NCBI GenBank assembly: GCA_020634035.1
Contig: JACKCM010000003.1
Coordinates: 310,001 to 374,000, forward strand
DNA length: 64,000 nucleotides
Direction: 5' to 3'
From: Candidatus Obscuribacterales bacterium
Lineage (GTDB): Bacteria; Cyanobacteriota; Vampirovibrionia; Obscuribacterales; Obscuribacteraceae
Made by a program: the position numbers and the translations under genes
Notes under the pieces: generated by a model
Seen by the model: only the letters and a program-made list of their open reading frames with translations
Told to the model about the DNA's origin: nothing
Database searches by the model: none
Part shown: positions 44,116 through 52,791 of the stretch, piece after piece
Layout of the letters: each line of letters begins with the position of its first letter
Position numbering within the stretch: position 1 is the stretch's first letter

Positions 44116-45537
44116 TTACCGGCTCATGAACTTAATGCACAGATAGATAGTACCGCCGGTGAATGCCGCCACCACCACCACAAAAAGTACCACCTTCATA
44201 ATAAGATCGGCTGTTTTCGACTCTCTCGGCGTTGCTTCAGAGACAAAATCAGAATAGCCACCATAGCCGGAAAAAGACCTGACCTGGCCCTGACCGGAAA
44301 TCTTCTGGTCTTCCGGACCACGAAGCCCTGAAGAGGCAAGGGGGACTTCTTTTATCTCCTTTACGTCTTTAACTGAATCAGGTCTGGAGTCACTGCCCCC
44401 TTTAGCCACATCTGACAACGATTCCGCTTTCTCTTCCAGATCCAGCGCCCGGGAAGAGAGAGAAAATGCCCGCGGTGTCAAAGATGGTGCAGCCACAACC
44501 GGCTCCGGCTCTTTCATATATTCGACATAAGCATCACTCTGGAAAAAGCCCCCTTCGGCATCGGGGCCGCCCTCAACCAACTGATACCAGGCCATAAAAG
44601 CTTCTTTAAATTCATCGATGGTCTGATAGCGCAATGCAGGATCGGTCTCCATGGACTTGCGCACTATGCTGTTCAGCTCCCGTCCATAGGGAAAGTCAGG
44701 ATCTCTTTTGTAAATAGAGACTGGTATCATTTTAGGATTACAGTGCGACTCCATCATCGCCACCGGATTGCTGGCGTCGAAAGGCAATTCACCGGTCACC
44801 ATTTCGTACATGACCACCGCCAGAGAATAGACATCGGAACGGGGATCGAGAGAATCTCCCCGACACTGCTCCGGACTCATATAAACAGGCGATCCAAGAA
44901 CCTGACCGGTTTTGGTTATGCGCTGCAGATCTTCGTGCAGTTTCGCCAATCCGAAATCCACCACATCGACTACTTTGCCACCATCCTGAATCGAGACGAT
45001 TATATTGGCAGGCTTAACATCCCGGTGCACGATTCCCAGCTTGTGGGCGAAAGCAAGCGCGTCGCAGACCGGTGCGACAATCTCCTTGAGTTCGGAAGGC
45101 CTATTGAAGCGTCCCCGAGTGAAGAACAGATCCTCCACAGACCGGCCTCGCAAGAGCTCCATGACGAAAAAAGTCTGTCCGTCGGCAGTGGTGAAGAACT
45201 CAATAGGATTGACTATGTTGGGATGTTTGAGCTGACTGTGAATCTGAACTTCCCGCATGAATCTCTTCATAAGAGCGGCTTCGGCAAACTTCAACGTTTT
45301 TATAGCCACCGCCGCACCATCGGCAAGACGCCGTCCACGATAGACCACAGCCATCCCGCCCTGACCGACGATGTCCATGATCTGATATCTATCCTCCAGC
45401 TTCTGCCCGACCAGAGAGTTGATATCGAAAGGCTTGAGCGCCTCATTCTCTTGCAAAGACGAGGCTTGAGAATGTCGCATATCTACAGCCTCATCGCTAG
45501 ATGACCGAGAGGACTGATTACTATGTTCTTCTTCCAT
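44116..45537 (-). CDS. Ser/Thr protein kinase, membrane-anchored
   Basis: A 473-residue Hanks-type kinase. The kinase domain is at about 51-315 with all motifs intact: glycine loop GQGGMAVVYRG, VAIK (Lys80), HRDVKPANI (Asp173), DFGLAK (Asp194), then GSPVYMSPEQC in the activation/P+1 region. A linker of low complexity (about 320-445) and one C-terminal helix (about 448-470) anchor it with only a few residues outside. It has no PASTA repeats. It is last in a run with a metallophosphoesterase and a GDPD gene. Unlike the tandem pseudokinase at 7.7 kb, it should be active. Confidence 0.92.
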   Translation of the reverse strand: MEEEHSNQSSRSSSDEAVDMRHSQASSLQENEALKPFDINSLVGQKLEDRYQIMDIVGQGGMAVVYRGRRLADGAAVAIKTLKFAEAALMKRFMREVQIHSQLKHPNIVNPIEFFTTADGQTFFVMELLRGRSVEDLFFTRGRFNRPSELKEIVAPVCDALAFAHKLGIVHRDVKPANIIVSIQDGGKVVDVVDFGLAKLHEDLQRITKTGQVLGSPVYMSPEQCRGDSLDPRSDVYSLAVVMYEMVTGELPFDASNPVAMMESHCNPKMIPVSIYKRDPDFPYGRELNSIVRKSMETDPALRYQTIDEFKEAFMAWYQLVEGGPDAEGGFFQSDAYVEYMKEPEPVVAAPSLTPRAFSLSSRALDLEEKAESLSDVAKGGSDSRPDSVKDVKEIKEVPLASSGLRGPEDQKISGQGQVRSFSGYGGYSDFVSEATPRESKTADLIMKVVLFVVVVAAFTGGTIYLCIKFMSR

Positions 45538-45579
45538 TACTCAAACCCGAGAAAGCACTCGCTAAGATCTGACAGTCAT

Positions 45580-46647
45580 TTACTCTTTACCCGCGCCTGC
45601 AGGATACAAGTCTAGAAAGACTAATTGCGGTCGACAGAAAAAACGAATTCTCGGGGCGAATCCCCGCTCCATTCCTATACCGCGGGAAATAACCAGCTTC
45701 TTCCCGCCCGGAAGTTCTATCAGACCGCCGCCGCCCCATTGCCGCGGCACGATAGAAAACGTAACAACCGGTCCGAAAAAAGGAATCTGGACCTGACCGC
45801 CATGGGTGTGACCCGAAATCAGAAGATTGCCCGGAGGATCGTCGAGCGAGAAGCCGGGACGATGACCGACCCATATATGGTAAAGGTCTGTCTCGGGGGC
45901 TTTATAAAGCAGCTGATAAGAATCGTTCAGTGTAAGACCGGTGATGGCGAAGCACTCGTTCGAAACTGTGCCGCTGCTCTCGAAAGTAGTAACCGGCAGA
46001 TCGTGAAAAACCGGCGTCCAGTCCGAAGCCTCCGAATCTCCCTGGGTGGCGTAGACCCCTAGAGGAGCACTGACGCCGACCTTGTGCAGAAGCTGATTGA
46101 GGACCTCCATCTGCTGGCGCTGCTGAGGCGGCGCCGCCTGGATGTAATCACCGGGAAAGACGATCATGTCAGGCTTCTCTGCCATGGTCCGTTTCAGAAC
46201 GGACTCTTCAAAAGCGCCTACGCTATCGGTCTGGAGGTCCGAGATCACGGCAATTTTTATTTTGCGGGGTATCTTAGGATCCTCGATTCGGTAACGAGTC
46301 ACCTCAAGCCAGCCCGGCTCTATTAAAAATGCATCCACGCCCACAAAAACAAGAAAGAGCGCTAGCCCGAGGAAGAAAGCCGATGTGATTTTGTATTGCG
46401 ATCTGGTCCTCACCGCCGACAGTATCAATAAATAAGAGCCCCCGCCAAACAGACCGAGACAAGCCATATTCATCGCATCAAAAATATCTCGCCCGAATTG
46501 AAATGACGCCCATAGAAATGCAAGCGAGTATGCTGCCGCCAATGCCGAATAGATATAGAGCTTGCTTCCGTAGCGCCGGATCAAGACAGTGATTACAAAA
46601 AGAATCACCAGAAGAAATACCAGATAACATGCCAGGGTAGCGTCCAT
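45580..46647 (-). CDS. Membrane metallophosphoesterase (YkuE-like)
   Basis: A 355-residue protein with three or four N-terminal membrane helices (about 5-22, 32-50, 60-78, 88-106) and a calcineurin-like phosphoesterase domain (about 130-345). Metal motifs are SDLQ (Asp137; the usual DxH histidine is Gln139), GDY (Asp167), QGDSE (where most relatives have GNHD), GHRP and GHTHGGQ (His280, His282). The altered first and third motifs may change metal use or activity. Relatives hydrolyse UDP-diacylglucosamine or phosphodiesters at the membrane. It follows the GDPD gene by 12 bases and precedes the kinase gene. Confidence 0.8.
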   Translation of the reverse strand: MDATLACYLVFLLVILFVITVLIRRYGSKLYIYSALAAAYSLAFLWASFQFGRDIFDAMNMACLGLFGGGSYLLILSAVRTRSQYKITSAFFLGLALFLVFVGVDAFLIEPGWLEVTRYRIEDPKIPRKIKIAVISDLQTDSVGAFEESVLKRTMAEKPDMIVFPGDYIQAAPPQQRQQMEVLNQLLHKVGVSAPLGVYATQGDSEASDWTPVFHDLPVTTFESSGTVSNECFAITGLTLNDSYQLLYKAPETDLYHIWVGHRPGFSLDDPPGNLLISGHTHGGQVQIPFFGPVVTFSIVPRQWGGGGLIELPGGKKLVISRGIGMERGFAPRIRFFCRPQLVFLDLYPAGAGKE

Positions 46648-46659
46648 ATCAGAGAATCA

Positions 46660-47409
46660 TCAGCCTTGCATCAGGACATCGACGGTTTCGAGGAAGGTTT
46701 TCAATTTCACCGGATCATCGGTAATGATTCCGGAAACTTCCAGTTCGAGCATCCGTGCATAGTCTCGCTCTTCGTTCACTGTCCAGGGCAGAATTTTAAT
46801 GCCGAGCTCCCGGGCTTCCCGGGCGGCTTCTGCATGGATAGAATCGTGCTCGGGGTGGAAATAGCGCGCATTCAAACCTTCGGCATAGCTCTTCATATCA
46901 TAGGGAACACCGACCATCAAGATGGCATAGTTCCAGTCCGGACGCAGTTTTGCCATCTCTTTTATAGAGCCGTGATCGAAAGAGCTGAAAATCACCCTGT
47001 CGATATGGCGGTATCCATCCATGAGCGCGACAAGCTCTTCTTCGATACCATCGTACTTATGGGGAAGGTTTTTGATCTCGATATTTAAAAGCGCCGCTCC
47101 ATCAACCAGAGAAAGAACCTCGGACAGGCTCGGTATCTTCTCACCGGCAAACTCGGGACTGAACCAGGAACCGGCGCTGAGCCTGCGCAACTCGTCATAG
47201 GTGGCATCGCAGATAAGACCGGCTCCATTTGAGGTACGAGTCAGATCGGAGTCATGGAAGACCATCAGTTCTCCCGAGGCACAACGCTGGATGTCGAGTT
47301 CGATTCCATCCACACCCAGCTCCAGGCTCTTGCCGAAGGCGGCCAGGGTATTTTCTGGAGCCCAGGTTCGCCCACCTCGATGGGCAAAGAGAAGAACTTT
47401 TCGATCCAT
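46660..47409 (-). CDS. Glycerophosphodiester phosphodiesterase
   Basis: A 249-residue GDPD-family TIM-barrel enzyme that cleaves glycerophosphodiesters into glycerol-3-phosphate and an alcohol. Motifs are FAHRGGRTWAPENT (His/Arg and Glu), DGIELDIQ, VFHDSDL, LNIEIKN and late LPWTVNEERD. It has no signal peptide and should be cytoplasmic (UgpQ-like). It lies upstream of a membrane phosphoesterase and a kinase on the same strand, which suggests a phospholipid-turnover or envelope context. Confidence 0.9.
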   Translation of the reverse strand: MDRKVLLFAHRGGRTWAPENTLAAFGKSLELGVDGIELDIQRCASGELMVFHDSDLTRTSNGAGLICDATYDELRRLSAGSWFSPEFAGEKIPSLSEVLSLVDGAALLNIEIKNLPHKYDGIEEELVALMDGYRHIDRVIFSSFDHGSIKEMAKLRPDWNYAILMVGVPYDMKSYAEGLNARYFHPEHDSIHAEAAREARELGIKILPWTVNEERDYARMLELEVSGIITDDPVKLKTFLETVDVLMQG

Positions 47410-47499
47410 GCTTTCGACCGCCCTTATTGAGAAATGTCCCCATGATCGCTAACCACCAATGCGGCAGCCAGGGGGACTTCAATATAACAGGGCGGCGCC

Positions 47500-48021
47500 T
47501 TACATGTCGAGGACGCGTTGTGGCTTAACCAGACCCAGCTTAGCTGTAACAATGAGTTTCGGAGGACGTACCTGAATCCTCTCCAGGGGCAACTCCACAC
47601 CATGCTCGATACCAAAGAGCCCCTTGATATTCTTCAAAACAAGTTCACCCTTTTCATAGGTGACTTCGAACTTCATGACCTCGGTCTTCTTGATGACAAA
47701 CTTGCCCCATTCCTGCAAAGTGATGCCGTCATTAGTAATGTTGATTACGTTCGATTCACGGATAACAGTGCGCACCCGGGCTGCAATAGCCCTGATCAGA
47801 TCCGGCACCTCTTCGACACTGCCGAAACTTTCTATTAAAACGGCTTCCACTACCTGGCCGTCAAGCCCTTCGTTCTCCGGGCGTTGATGCAAAAACTTGA
47901 TCAAGCCCGAGAACGGGTCTGAGGCACCTTTGACCACATTCTTGGCTTTCTCTACAACTTCTCGTTCTACTTCCGCCAGCCTGGCCAGCAGATCCTGCCC
48001 GTTCTCACTCTGGTTCGTCAC
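47500..48021 (-). CDS. Hypothetical soluble protein
   Basis: A 173-residue protein with a helical N-terminal half and a beta-rich C-terminal half (VMKFEVTYEKGELVLKNIKGLFGI). No family is recognised. The start is GTG at 48021 with GAGGG nine bases upstream. It has no signal peptide or membrane segment. It precedes the GDPD gene by 90 bases on the same strand and is divergent from kdsB. Confidence 0.6.
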   Translation of the reverse strand: MTNQSENGQDLLARLAEVEREVVEKAKNVVKGASDPFSGLIKFLHQRPENEGLDGQVVEAVLIESFGSVEEVPDLIRAIAARVRTVIRESNVINITNDGITLQEWGKFVIKKTEVMKFEVTYEKGELVLKNIKGLFGIEHGVELPLERIQVRPPKLIVTAKLGLVKPQRVLDM

Positions 48022-48230
48022 TGTTTAGAGCCCTCGAAACCTGATTCTTACTCTAATTGTAATACCCGCAAACACCGGAATATCTTCTCATATCCTGGGC
48101 AGATCGAGCAAAATTAATCCTTAGAAAGATAGCTAAAGAAGCGAAGATAAGAGGCGCTAAAGCCAAAACCCTCACCCTTTCTGTCATACTCTGCCATGTT
48201 GACAAATCAGATTGTCGGGAGAATTCAAGC

Positions 48231-48980
48231 TTGACCGCAAACGTAGACATCGTTATTCCTGCAAGATACGCATCCACGCGCTTCCCCGGAAAGTCCCTGG
48301 TCGCCATCAAAGGCGTACCGATGATAGAACGGGTCTACGAAAGAGCGAGCCAGGCAAAACTGGCAAGGAGGGTAATCGTCGCCACCGACGACCAGCGTAT
48401 TGCAGACGCCGTCAAAGCTTTCGGCGGAGAGTGGATAATGACCGGCGGTGACCACAATACCGGCACTGACCGCCTGGCCGAAGTGGCCAGACGCCTGGAA
48501 GATACCGAAATAATCGCCAACGTCCAGGGTGATGAACCTTTAATCAGCCCTGACTCCATCGACGCCGCCATCAGCCCCCTTCTCGAGGACGACCAGGTAG
48601 AGATGTCGACCATCGCCTACCCTCTCAGAAAGAGGTCCATGATCGAAGACCCCTCCATCGTGAAGGCTGTGGTGGACAATACCGGCTTCGCGCTCTATTT
48701 TTCGCGATATCCCATTCCCTATCACCGGGATGAAGAAGACCCGATGGAAAAAGAGCGCCTCGGTCATGCCGGCTTATATGTATATCGCAAAGAGACCCTG
48801 CTCAGACTAGCCTCTCTCAGTCAAACACCGCTTGAATTGAAAGAGAAGCTCGAACAGCTCAGAGCCCTGGAGAACGGCATCAAAATAAGGGTCGTGGTCA
48901 AAGACCACCTCTCCCCCGGGGTCGACGTCCCCGAAGATGTGCAGATGATCGAGGCACTTATGGAGACTGTGAACGTCTAA
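48231..48980 (+). CDS. kdsB: 3-deoxy-manno-octulosonate cytidylyltransferase
   Basis: A 249-residue KdsB that activates KDO with CTP for lipopolysaccharide synthesis. Motifs are VIPARYASTRFPGKSLVAIKG, VATDDQRIADAV, GGDHNTGTDRLAEV, NVQGDEPLI and the late HAGLYVYRKETLL. Its presence indicates an outer membrane with LPS. The start is TTG at 48231 with GGGAG nine bases upstream; no in-frame ATG precedes the nucleotide-binding motif. It stands alone, divergent from the 173-residue hypothetical. Confidence 0.96.
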   Translation: MTANVDIVIPARYASTRFPGKSLVAIKGVPMIERVYERASQAKLARRVIVATDDQRIADAVKAFGGEWIMTGGDHNTGTDRLAEVARRLEDTEIIANVQGDEPLISPDSIDAAISPLLEDDQVEMSTIAYPLRKRSMIEDPSIVKAVVDNTGFALYFSRYPIPYHRDEEDPMEKERLGHAGLYVYRKETLLRLASLSQTPLELKEKLEQLRALENGIKIRVVVKDHLSPGVDVPEDVQMIEALMETVNV

Positions 48981-49031
48981 GTTCAGATTGTAGGTTTAAA
49001 ATAGATTCGACTAGAACAGGAAGTAGTCAAG

Positions 49032-49904
49032 ATGCGGCAGAACAAAAACATCCTAATCCTATCTATAACCACCATGGGAGCATGCCTCTTGCAGACCATG
49101 AGCCCGGCCGAGGTAATGGCTCAGGCAGCCCCTGCCGGAAGATACAAAATCAACGATTCGAGACAGCCGCGCTATACCCCGGCAGCCGCGCTAAACAGCC
49201 TGACCCCGGATGCCACCATGTCGCCTAAAAATGTCCCGGATTTCGCCACCCAGGCTCCTGGTGTTACCAGTGGTGCGAGTGGTCAGGGCACCGGATTGAG
49301 ATCCAGCTCCGGAGCAGGGACGGCACTAAAAGCGGATCTTGCCTCCACCACAATTCCTACCGAAACCAGAATGAAGCTGGTGCTCGAGACCGCAGTAGAT
49401 GCGCGCAGCAGTCAACCCGGCGATGTTTTCGAAGCCCATGTCAAAGACGATCTCTATCTCGGCATGACCCTGCTTTTACCGCGTGGCAGCCTGGTGCGCG
49501 GTCGAGTCGCCCAGGTCACCAAACCGCGTTTGCTCAGTCGAGCCGGAAGAATAGGTCTGAAGCTGGAACAGCTTGTCACACCCCAGGGCGAAGTGATACC
49601 ACTGGATGCCGATCTGGAATTCAAAAAAGGCATGACCAACCGCAAAGGACAGCTTGATCCAGGCACCAATTTCGGCACCAGGGTAGAAGGCAGCCTGCGT
49701 TCGGTCTCCGGTGTAGGCAAAGACGGTCAGAACAACGGCGCCCTCATTGCCGCCAATATAGCCACCCTGGGCGCGCCTGTGGTGGCAACAGCGCTGGGCA
49801 GCTCAGCTATCGCGATCTTCTCCCAGGGCGACAATGTCAGCCTCGCTCCCGGTCAGGAGCTGGAAGTGCTGCTCACCAACGATCTTGGTCTTCAGATCAA
49901 CTGA
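49032..49904 (+). CDS. Exported VirB10/TrbI-C-like domain protein
   Basis: A 290-residue exported protein. A signal peptide (about 1-30, cleavage near VMA) is followed by a Gly/Ser/Ala-rich linker and a domain (about 110-285) with LLPRGSLVRGRVAQVTKPRL, RIGLKLEQLVTPQGEVIPLD and LAPGQELEVLLTNDL. The order of these motifs recalls the beta-barrel C-terminal domain of VirB10/TrbI, though no secretion system is nearby. A second protein of this type lies at 60962. AGGAAG is eight bases before the ATG. Function is unknown; a periplasmic or outer-membrane role is likely. Confidence 0.65.
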   Translation: MRQNKNILILSITTMGACLLQTMSPAEVMAQAAPAGRYKINDSRQPRYTPAAALNSLTPDATMSPKNVPDFATQAPGVTSGASGQGTGLRSSSGAGTALKADLASTTIPTETRMKLVLETAVDARSSQPGDVFEAHVKDDLYLGMTLLLPRGSLVRGRVAQVTKPRLLSRAGRIGLKLEQLVTPQGEVIPLDADLEFKKGMTNRKGQLDPGTNFGTRVEGSLRSVSGVGKDGQNNGALIAANIATLGAPVVATALGSSAIAIFSQGDNVSLAPGQELEVLLTNDLGLQIN

Positions 49905-49916
49905 AGCTGAAGAAAA

Positions 49917-50891
49917 CTAAAGCAAATCAGCCAGATCCGCCCGGGCCTGCTGGGTCTCTTGATTGCTGCGCAGAAGCTCTAGATTCTTCTCGAAGCTCTG
50001 ATTGCCAGGCTCCAGGGTAATAGCTCTCAAGAATTCCTCTTCGGCTTCCTCGAGATAGTTACGCTTCTGGTAGAGCACACCAAGATTGTTGTGAACCCAG
50101 GCATTGTTAGGCTGAATTTTCAAACAGGCTTTAAGCTCTTTCAATGCGTCCTCAAGCCGGTGCTGGTCTATCAAAACATTGGCAAGATTGTAGTGAGCGT
50201 TGAGACTGTAATAATTGATCTTGATCGCTTCTCTGTAATGATGCTCGGCTTTTTCAAGCAAGCCTTTCTTTCGCAGAAGCGCCCCCAGGTTTATTTGCGC
50301 CTTTATATTATCCGGCTTCACCTCTAAAAGATGACGATAGCGCTCGATCGCCTCATCATCGCGACCCTGCATCTGATAGATATACGCGCCCAGATAGCGG
50401 GCATCCCAGCAGCTCGGATTCAAGCGAAGACAAGTATTGACCTCTTCCAGCGCCTTTTTATACGAGTTGTGCTTGACAAATATATGAGCCCGTTTCAAAT
50501 AGACCTGGGGATCTTTGACCTTCAAATTGTCTACATTCGGGTCCTTGAAGCGCCTCTCGAACTCGTCGAGTTTATCCAGGTCTTCAGCGTCCGGCTCTTC
50601 TTCTTCGTCCTTATCCTCATCTTTATCTTTGTCTTTAGCTCCTGACTTGCTCTCTTTTTTGAGCTCGCCCTCACTCTCCTCTCCTACCTCTTCGTCATTT
50701 TTGACGGCATCGCCTGAGCCGGGTTCTGATTGAGGCAAAGAGAAACTACCGACAAACGGAGAAGGGTTGAAGCGAATCTCGGTCTTCTTGGCTTTTTTAG
50801 CTGCTTTGGCCTGCACTTCTAAGACAGCACCGCTTCCTGCGACCAGCAAAGAGAGCGCAAGACAGAGATTGATTTTGCTGATTTTCTGCAT
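49917..50891 (-). CDS. Exported TPR protein with acidic linker
   Basis: A 324-residue exported protein. A signal peptide (about 1-28, after VQA) is followed by a basic stretch, a strongly acidic/lysine-rich low-complexity linker (about 60-115) and about five TPR units (130-310), each close to the consensus, such as ALEEVNTCLRLNPSCWDARYLGAYIY. I choose the ATG at 50891, where GGTGAG lies ten bases upstream, over an ATG at 50957 that would precede the signal peptide. It is downstream of dtd on the same strand. Confidence 0.8.
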   Translation of the reverse strand: MQKISKINLCLALSLLVAGSGAVLEVQAKAAKKAKKTEIRFNPSPFVGSFSLPQSEPGSGDAVKNDEEVGEESEGELKKESKSGAKDKDKDEDKDEEEEPDAEDLDKLDEFERRFKDPNVDNLKVKDPQVYLKRAHIFVKHNSYKKALEEVNTCLRLNPSCWDARYLGAYIYQMQGRDDEAIERYRHLLEVKPDNIKAQINLGALLRKKGLLEKAEHHYREAIKINYYSLNAHYNLANVLIDQHRLEDALKELKACLKIQPNNAWVHNNLGVLYQKRNYLEEAEEEFLRAITLEPGNQSFEKNLELLRSNQETQQARADLADLL

Positions 50892-50991
50892 TGATTTGGA
50901 TCTCACCGGAGGGTAAAAATGGCTCGTATACCCGAATAATCGATTTGTCAGGAACAATATACTATATAACCTTGTTTCTAGCCCGATTGGC

Positions 50992-51432
50992 TCAATTAGT
51001 GTCGAGAACCAGCGTTACAGGGCCGTCATTGGTGAGGGAGACTTTCATATCCGCCGCAAAGATTCCGGTGGCAACGTTTACGCCCAGTTCCCGCAACACC
51101 TGCACGTAATGCTCGTAGAGGCGCTTGCCTTCTTCCGGCTCGGCAGCCCGTTTAAAACCGGGTCGTCTTCCTTTGCGCCAATCGGCCAGAAGCGTAAACT
51201 GAGACACAGCAAGGACTTCGCCGCCCACGTCGACAAGCGAGCGATTCATCTTGCCTTCCTCATCCGAGAAAATTCTCAGCTCCACGGTCTTCTGGGCGAG
51301 GAAGCGAACTTCTGTTTCACAGTCTCCTCGCTCGATGCCCACCAGTGCCACCAGACCGGTGCCGATCTCGCCGACCGTCCGGTTATCAACAACTACATTC
51401 GCCGTAGAGACTCTTTGCAGTACAACTCTCAT
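50992..51432 (-). CDS. dtd: D-aminoacyl-tRNA deacylase
   Basis: A 146-residue DTD that removes D-amino acids, and glycine from tRNA-Ala, to protect translation. Signature motifs are MRVVLQRVSTANV at the start, LAVSQFTLLAD (SQxT) and NDGPVTLVLDT with the cis-Gly-Pro motif. The ATG at 51432 is the natural start; a TTG five codons upstream gives no added match. It lies upstream of the TPR protein gene. Confidence 0.95.
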   Translation of the reverse strand: MRVVLQRVSTANVVVDNRTVGEIGTGLVALVGIERGDCETEVRFLAQKTVELRIFSDEEGKMNRSLVDVGGEVLAVSQFTLLADWRKGRRPGFKRAAEPEEGKRLYEHYVQVLRELGVNVATGIFAADMKVSLTNDGPVTLVLDTN

Positions 51433-51607
51433 TTCAAATATCCGCAATAAAACGTTGAACTTCGTCTAAAGAACCATTTATACAAGGGTTCCGAAGATCC
51501 TGGCGATTTATTAACTACCTCCTTATAATCGGGCGAAACATGCGGCATATTCACCGTTCTAAAGATCCCCCGGGGATTGGCAACCGCATTACAGCTTAAC
51601 ACCACCC

Positions 51608-51635
51608 TTGCCCTCGATGCTTACCCGTGTAAAAT
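51608..51635 (+). promoter_or_regulatory. Promoter of the initiator tRNA gene
   Basis: TTGCCC (51608-51613) and TAAAAT (51630-51635) are 16 bases apart. Transcription would begin about seven bases past the -10, right at the tRNA 5' end. Confidence 0.5.
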
Positions 51636-51640
51636 AGATG

Positions 51641-51717
<77 letters not shown>

Positions 51718-51730
51718 ATTAGAAACTAAG

Positions 51731-51766
51731 AAATCGGCCGCTCTCCAATGACAGCCGATTTTTTTT
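51731..51766 (+). terminator. Terminator after tRNA-fMet
   Basis: An 8-bp stem (AAATCGGC at 51731-51738 and GCCGATTT at 51754-51761) continues into a run of eight T. It lies 14 bases past the tRNA end. Confidence 0.9.
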
Positions 51767-51856
51767 GCGCAAATCATAGAAATTTTTGCCCACCCCGAAT
51801 AATCCCAAAACCAGGGACTGATGCATCGACAAAACCGCCTACGCCACTATATGTGG

Positions 51857-51983
51857 TGGGATAAAAATCCAGGTCTTCTTATCCCATGACAAGCGAGAGG
51901 TAAATCAATAGCATTATCCCCCTGATTTAGGGGTATAATCACAACGGTACCGATTGCACTAACCCCCACATTCCGGGGGATTA
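51857..51983 (+). promoter_or_regulatory. Promoter and inverted repeats before the abiE-like pair
   Basis: A TATAAT (51934-51939) lies about 70 bases before the abiEi start, with no good -35. Three inverted repeats surround it: TGGGATAA/TTATCCCA (51857-51864 and 51879-51886), CCCC/GGGG arms (51919-51933) overlapping the -35 to -10 spacer, and CCCCC/GGGGG (51963-51979) extended by TAA/TTA. AbiEi antitoxins are known to repress their own promoter through inverted repeats, so these are operator candidates. Confidence 0.5.
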
Positions 51984-52008
51984 CGCGAACGAAATATCAG
52001 GCTCTAAA

Positions 52009-52791
52009 GTGTCTATTTCCAAGTATATTGAGAGTTTACAGGCGCGGGGACAATATTGGTTCTCTTATCAAATGCTTGTAGCTGAAACAGACAAAAGCCA
52101 AAAGGCGGTCGAACGGTCTTTAAGCAGATTGCGCGAGCACGGTACCATAGCAAGCCCACGCAGAGGATTTTACATAATCGTTCCGCCGGAATATCGGGCA
52201 GCAGGCTGTTTACCAGCCACCTGGTTTATCGATGACCTTATGAAGTTCAGTAATGAACACTATTATGTTGCCCTGTTGAGCGCGGCCGAGCTATACGGCG
52301 CGACTCATCACCATCCGCAAGAGTTGCAGGTAATAGGAGAGCGTTCACTTCGGCCATTAGAATGCGGAAGGGTTCGAATACGATTCTTCGCCAAACGATA
52401 TATCGAGAAAACGCCGACGACAAGCCATAAAGTCAGAACTGGATATATGCGGATATCAACGCCAGAAGCTACGGCACTTGATCTCGTTCGGTATTCCTTT
52501 GAGCTGGGTGGACTAGATTCGGTTGCTGTAGTTATCGCCGAACTTAGCGAAACGATGAAACCGCGCGAGTTAATCAAGGCAGCTGAGTGCGTTGAGCTTT
52601 CGGTAGTGCAACGCTTAGGATTCATTTTGGACAAGACACCGCGTAGATCGTTGTCCGACCCCCTATCGAAGTGGTTGTTGCAACAGCGTCCGCGACTTGT
52701 ACTCCTGAGCACAGATAGATCGCCTGATCAATCTCAAATTAACGAACGCTGGAGATTGAAAGTCAATGACGACATTGAGCTGGAAGCATGA
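52009..52791 (+). CDS. AbiEi-type antitoxin/transcriptional repressor
   Basis: A 260-residue protein of the AbiEi (COG5340) type. The N-terminal winged helix (about 5-60) shows FSYQMLVAETDKSQKAVERS and LREHGTIASPRRGFYIIVPPEY, typical of the antitoxin DNA-binding part. The middle matches VALLSAAELYGATHHHPQELQV, and STPEATALDLVRY is also family-typical. It pairs with a nucleotidyltransferase gene that overlaps it by 4 bp (ATGA). The start is GTG at 52009. Together they form an AbiE-like type IV toxin-antitoxin or phage-defence pair. It sits next to tRNA-fMet and follows three inverted repeats, which suggests self-repression. Confidence 0.9.
   Translation: MSISKYIESLQARGQYWFSYQMLVAETDKSQKAVERSLSRLREHGTIASPRRGFYIIVPPEYRAAGCLPATWFIDDLMKFSNEHYYVALLSAAELYGATHHHPQELQVIGERSLRPLECGRVRIRFFAKRYIEKTPTTSHKVRTGYMRISTPEATALDLVRYSFELGGLDSVAVVIAELSETMKPRELIKAAECVELSVVQRLGFILDKTPRRSLSDPLSKWLLQQRPRLVLLSTDRSPDQSQINERWRLKVNDDIELEA

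Noticed and set aside
48053..48310. 85-codon minus-strand frame overlapping the kdsB start
   Set aside because: Partly antisense to kdsB and without a ribosome site or recognisable domain.
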